Shown: positions 61,189 to 64,000 of the stretch, in pieces | Numbering within the stretch: position 1 is the first letter of the stretch | Layout of the letters: every line of letters begins with the position of its first letter | Source of the DNA: an uncultured Poribacteria bacterium | GTDB lineage: Bacteria; Poribacteria; WGA-4E; WGA-3G | Assembly (NCBI GenBank): GCA_958295855.1 | Contig: OY282383.1 | Span: 2,956,481-3,020,480 of the forward strand | Direction: 5' to 3' | DNA: 64,000 nt | Program-made: the position numbers and the translations under genes | Notes under the pieces: generated by a model | Seen by the model: only the letters and a program-made list of their open reading frames with translations | Databases searched by the model: none | What the model was told of the DNA's origin: nothing

Positions 61189-62517
61189 ATGCACAACTAC
61201 TTTATTGAATCCTTTAAGATAACTAAGTTGTGGGGTGATCGGGACATCAATCTAACTTTTAACCGCGATGTGAATGTCGTGATAGGTCCAAATGCCTCCG
61301 GCAAAACCACTATTTTGAACCTTCTTCATTCCATCTTATCGGCTGATGTACCAAAACTTTTAGATGTTAATTTTGAGCAAGCAGAGATTAAGTTGAGAGG
61401 ATTCGAAGGTAGGTCTGTACGCACTATTACTGCTAGGACTGATGCTCCAGATAACATCTTGGAACTCAGGGTGGGGCAGAACAAATTTCTGCTTGATACA
61501 GACGCTATTTCTAGGAGAAGATTCCCGGTGCACTATAGGGAGGAAACTGGTAGAATTACCAGGAGAACGCTACGCCCACATTTAAAACGGGGAATAGTAC
61601 CAGATGAACTTTATGATGAATTAACGGCTTTAGTCCCACTTGTTTGGCTCCCCGTTAGTCGTCGTTTACCTGTAACAGAGGATGAGGAAGAACGATATAC
61701 AAGGCCAAGGGATTTAGAGTCCGTAGACGCAAGGCTTGAGGAATTGTTGCGTGAGCTTTTTCACTATTACTCTCGCTTAAACGCCCAACTTTCTGAACGT
61801 TATAAGGCGTTTGAGCATCAAGTCTTATCGGTAATTCTTTATAGTAAAGAGCATGACCAACTGAAGTCATTTCCTCCTTCATTGCCAACAGAGCCTGAGA
61901 AGGATCAATTACGGAGAGCTTTTAAGGCCGCTGGACTTTTAGACGAACAGATGCAGAGCAGAATTAATGATCACTTCGCCGCGGCAGAGGAGTCAGCCAA
62001 ACGGATGCACGAAAGCAAAGACGGTGGTTTGGAATTGGAAGACATCCTTGTGCTCCCGCTGATTGGTCGAACGAAGACTATGGTGGAATATGCGAGGAAA
62101 CTTGAAGAGGAGAGAGAAAGGATTTTTGCCCCTTTACGACGTTATGAGGAAACCGTTAATTCATTTTTGAATAACAAATCCCTTCAAGTTGATGATAGCG
62201 GTCAGTTAAAAATTAAATCTTTTTCGTCTTCGGACCTGGATTCGAGCCACCTTTCTTCGGACCTGGATTCGAGCCACCTTTCTTCGGGTGAAAAACAGAT
62301 TCTGATTTTGCTCACCGAAGCCCTTCTTCGGGTTGATAAGCCCGTGGTCTACATTGCAGATGAACCGGAATTGTCTCTCCATGTCACTTGGCAGGAAAAA
62401 CTTTTGGAGTCTTTAGTGACGCTCGGCGGGAAGATACAGGTGATCGTTGCTACACACTCCCCCGACATTGTTGGGAAATTCCAGGATAAAGTGATAAATT
62501 TGGGGGAGGAGCGTTAA
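61189..62517 (+). CDS. PARIS-type AriA-like ABC ATPase
   Basis: The 442-aa protein starts at 61189 after GGGAGG; the longer frame from 61102 overlaps the preceding gene. Walker A is GPNASGKTT (33-41), signature LSSGEKQ (364-370), Walker B with D391-E392 in YIADEPELSLH, and switch H423 in VATHSPDI. A coiled-coil middle lies at ~150-340. A 9-residue tandem duplication (SSDLDSSHL) immediately precedes the signature. In PARIS systems AriA cages the AriB nuclease until a phage trigger is sensed. Paired by TAATG overlap with the next gene. Confidence 0.8.
   Translation: MHNYFIESFKITKLWGDRDINLTFNRDVNVVIGPNASGKTTILNLLHSILSADVPKLLDVNFEQAEIKLRGFEGRSVRTITARTDAPDNILELRVGQNKFLLDTDAISRRRFPVHYREETGRITRRTLRPHLKRGIVPDELYDELTALVPLVWLPVSRRLPVTEDEEERYTRPRDLESVDARLEELLRELFHYYSRLNAQLSERYKAFEHQVLSVILYSKEHDQLKSFPPSLPTEPEKDQLRRAFKAAGLLDEQMQSRINDHFAAAEESAKRMHESKDGGLELEDILVLPLIGRTKTMVEYARKLEEERERIFAPLRRYEETVNSFLNNKSLQVDDSGQLKIKSFSSSDLDSSHLSSDLDSSHLSSGEKQILILLTEALLRVDKPVVYIADEPELSLHVTWQEKLLESLVTLGGKIQVIVATHSPDIVGKFQDKVINLGEER
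62227..62280 (+). repeat. two exact tandem 27-bp coding repeats
   Basis: Units 62227-62253 and 62254-62280 are identical and add nine residues directly before the ATPase signature motif. Confidence 0.95.
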
Positions 62518-63365
62518 TGTTGTTTTCCCGAACCCCCTCGGGGTTAGCTGCAGAACATCTTTTTTATTCCGAAATCCTCGTTTATGTTGAAGGATATACC
62601 GATATCCCTTTTTATGACCTAGTCCTCCAGAACTACAATCACCGGATAAAAGCGAAAAATGGTAAGCCGGAATGCGAGAAATTAGCGACGCTCCTTGAGC
62701 AAGGTGACTATCCCTATGTTGTTGTTATTGATGGAGATTACGAAATTTTAGTACGCACTCGAAGTCAACATAGACGAGTTGTTTTGCTTCATCGGCATTC
62801 TTATGAAAACTATCTTTTCGAAGAAGAGCCAATAAAGCAGTTCTGCCAACATCGTGTTCATTCAGAGGATAGTTTAGAAGAACCGTTAGCAAGCGATAAG
62901 TTTACGGAATTGGTTGAGGAAACTGAATTAAAATTTAAGGAATTGCTCGTATTGGATGTGGCACATCAGCGTTCAAAAACAGGGCGTGAGACGTTTTTCC
63001 GTAACCCGGACCGCTTTTTCCAGCGAGATTTCCGAGACGATGAAATTCAAAAACAGCATGCGGCAGCTGCGCAGGACGTTCAAACACAAAGCATTGATGA
63101 AGCAAAAACCTTGGTTGAAAAATACTTAACGAAACATCGCTTTGTTGACTTACTTCCCGGACACTTCGCGTTTGGTATCATGAGGCGTTTGGTAAGTAAT
63201 ACGGTGGGTAAAAGCATTTCAAATGACGACGTTAGACAGTATCTTTCAAGTGTGGTATGGCAGTTGGTAAAAACCCGCGACCATAATAGTTTGAAAAGGC
63301 GGTTGCGGCGTGCAGTTCGGGAAGCACAACAAATGCTCGAGTCTAGTAGTAGCCACACGCGATGA
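62517..63365 (+). CDS. DUF4435/TOPRIM nuclease, AriB-like
   Basis: The 282-aa protein has TOPRIM features E25 in YVEGYTDIPFY, D72 and D74 in VVIDGDYE, and RHSYENYLF (the R/H...ENY motif of DUF4435 and OLD TOPRIM proteins). The C-terminal ~90 residues are basic and helical. Its ATG overlaps the ATPase stop by one base, so the pair is translationally coupled. In known PARIS systems AriB cleaves host tRNA after phage sensing; that activity is inferred for this protein. Confidence 0.82.
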   Translation: MLFSRTPSGLAAEHLFYSEILVYVEGYTDIPFYDLVLQNYNHRIKAKNGKPECEKLATLLEQGDYPYVVVIDGDYEILVRTRSQHRRVVLLHRHSYENYLFEEEPIKQFCQHRVHSEDSLEEPLASDKFTELVEETELKFKELLVLDVAHQRSKTGRETFFRNPDRFFQRDFRDDEIQKQHAAAAQDVQTQSIDEAKTLVEKYLTKHRFVDLLPGHFAFGIMRRLVSNTVGKSISNDDVRQYLSSVVWQLVKTRDHNSLKRRLRRAVREAQQMLESSSSHTR

Positions 63366-63385
63366 AAAACCGGTTCGTAGGCATA

Positions 63386-63466
63386 CGATTTTGCGGCTAA
63401 TAGGTTATCTTCCGCCTGCAAAGCAGGGGGTAGTAACCCTCTGCGCCCAAATGCGACGTGCATTAT
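63386..63466 (+). repeat. family A element after the AriB-like gene
   Basis: CGATTTTGCGGC, AGGTTAT, CCTGC-AAA-GCAGG stem (63415-63427), CTGCGCCCAAATGCGACGTGCATT. It lies ~20 bases after the stop. Confidence 0.85.
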
Positions 63467-63575
63467 CGCACGTTAGATTACCGAAAACGAAATGTCCCGA
63501 CCCATGCTATATTTCTCTTGCATTCTTATCCCATTTCTGGTAAAATTACTTGCATGGGCCCGATTTGTAATCAGG

Positions 63576-63602
63576 TACGGCACAGCGGAGTGTGCCTACT
63601 AC
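63576..63602 (+). repeat. 27-bp dispersed repeat
   Basis: TACGGCACA...TGTGCCTACTAC. Near-identical to 57731-57757, with compensating changes in the stem (GGCACA/TGTGCC versus GGCATA/TATGCC). Confidence 0.75.
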
Positions 63603-63626
63603 TCTATACACAAAGGACAGAAACAA

Positions 63627-64000
63627 ATGGCACTTCCAAAAATGGCACGGATTCGACAACACTTTGAGGCACCTGTGCTCACCGACCTGCCTGCAGCAAT
63701 TCATGCTGAATTAGCGCGCATCAACGCCGCAGCTATTGTGCAGCCCGGTGACACTGTCGCGATTACCGCAGGCAGCCGCGGTGTTGCGAATGTCGCCACG
63801 GCAGTCAAGGCAACAGCGGACTATCTTAAAACTATCGGCGCGAAGCCCTTTGTTGTTCCAGCGATGGGGAGCCACGGCGGCGCAACGCCCGAAGGACAGC
63901 GGGACGTGCTGGAACACTACGGAATTACCGAAGCGACCGTGGGCGCACCGGTGAAAGCGACAATGGATGTGGTGGAACTCGGCAAAACAGCAGACGGTTT
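63627..64000 (+). CDS. LarA-N/DUF2088-type protein, 3' end outside the window
   Basis: The first 124 residues are present, from the ATG at 63627 after AAAGGAC. GDTVAITAGSRGVANVATAV, followed by KPFVVPAMGSHGGATPEGQ, is the pattern of DUF2088/LarA-N proteins related to nickel-pincer lactate racemase. The rest, including any His ligand region, lies outside. Likely a nucleotide-binding-like isomerase of unknown substrate. Confidence 0.75.
   Translation, partial: MALPKMARIRQHFEAPVLTDLPAAIHAELARINAAAIVQPGDTVAITAGSRGVANVATAVKATADYLKTIGAKPFVVPAMGSHGGATPEGQRDVLEHYGITEATVGAPVKATMDVVELGKTADG

Noticed and set aside
1..64000. tRNA or rRNA genes
   Set aside because: No cloverleaf or conserved rRNA segment was found on reading both strands.

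Overview
This window looks like a chromosomal segment of a free-living or sponge-associated bacterium, most likely Candidatus Poribacteria or a close relative. That is inferred from content, not from a marker gene. The signs are a secreted protein ending in a NYPNPFNPETWIPY sorting tail after a dockerin, five phytanoyl-CoA dioxygenase (PhyH) genes, a sulfatase, an SUMF1/FGE-fold protein, a fuconate dehydratase with an HpcH/HpaI aldolase nearby, Tat-exported enzymes and many small lipoproteins. No rRNA, tRNA or CRISPR array was found.

Layout. 1-11.4 kb: a Uma2-like tail, a 1407-aa exported di-haem/LRR/cohesin/dockerin protein, a dicarboxylate symporter, an AI-2E-type permease carrying a beta-propeller, der, and a 2-hydroxyacid dehydrogenase. 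11.5-14.5 kb: an XRE-type regulator followed by an ATPase plus a PIN-like protein. 14.6-27 kb: two PhyH genes, an aminotransferase, a sulfatase overlapping an unknown partner, endonuclease V, and a minus-strand run of esterase, mazG and a NadD-like gene. 27-35 kb: an FGE-fold protein, four small exported proteins, a sugar epimerase, citramalate synthase and a PBP4-type peptidase. 35-45 kb: a 702-aa TPR protein, an operon of Tat-SOD, Tat-molybdoenzyme and PhyH, a patatin, an aldolase, fuconate dehydratase and a cobalamin adenosyltransferase. 45-52 kb: a glycosyltransferase, an IS200/IS605 element and an aminotransferase carrying two repeat insertions. 52-60 kb: two paralogous exported proteins, a PD-(D/E)XK protein next to a DUF815 ATPase, a CBM9-like protein and two more PhyH genes. 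60-63.4 kb: a Panacea-domain antitoxin with a frameshifted partner, then an ATPase/TOPRIM pair resembling the PARIS (AriA/AriB) phage-defence system. The window ends inside a LarA-N/DUF2088-type gene.

Two themes stand out. First, several families of short palindromic repeats lie between genes and also inside reading frames without breaking them: in an aminotransferase (twice), a glycosyltransferase (with tandem 13-residue expansion), a patatin, an epimerase and the C-terminus of a regulator. One separates the Shine-Dalgarno sequence of citramalate synthase from its start. They resemble Rickettsia palindromic elements in behaviour but not in sequence. Second, three separate two-gene modules pair an ATPase with a nuclease-like protein (12.6-14.5, 53.5-55.8 and 61.2-63.4 kb), which suggests dispersed defence or toxin functions. 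Three genes also have near-consensus promoters placed so that transcription would begin at the start codon, which suggests leaderless mRNAs.
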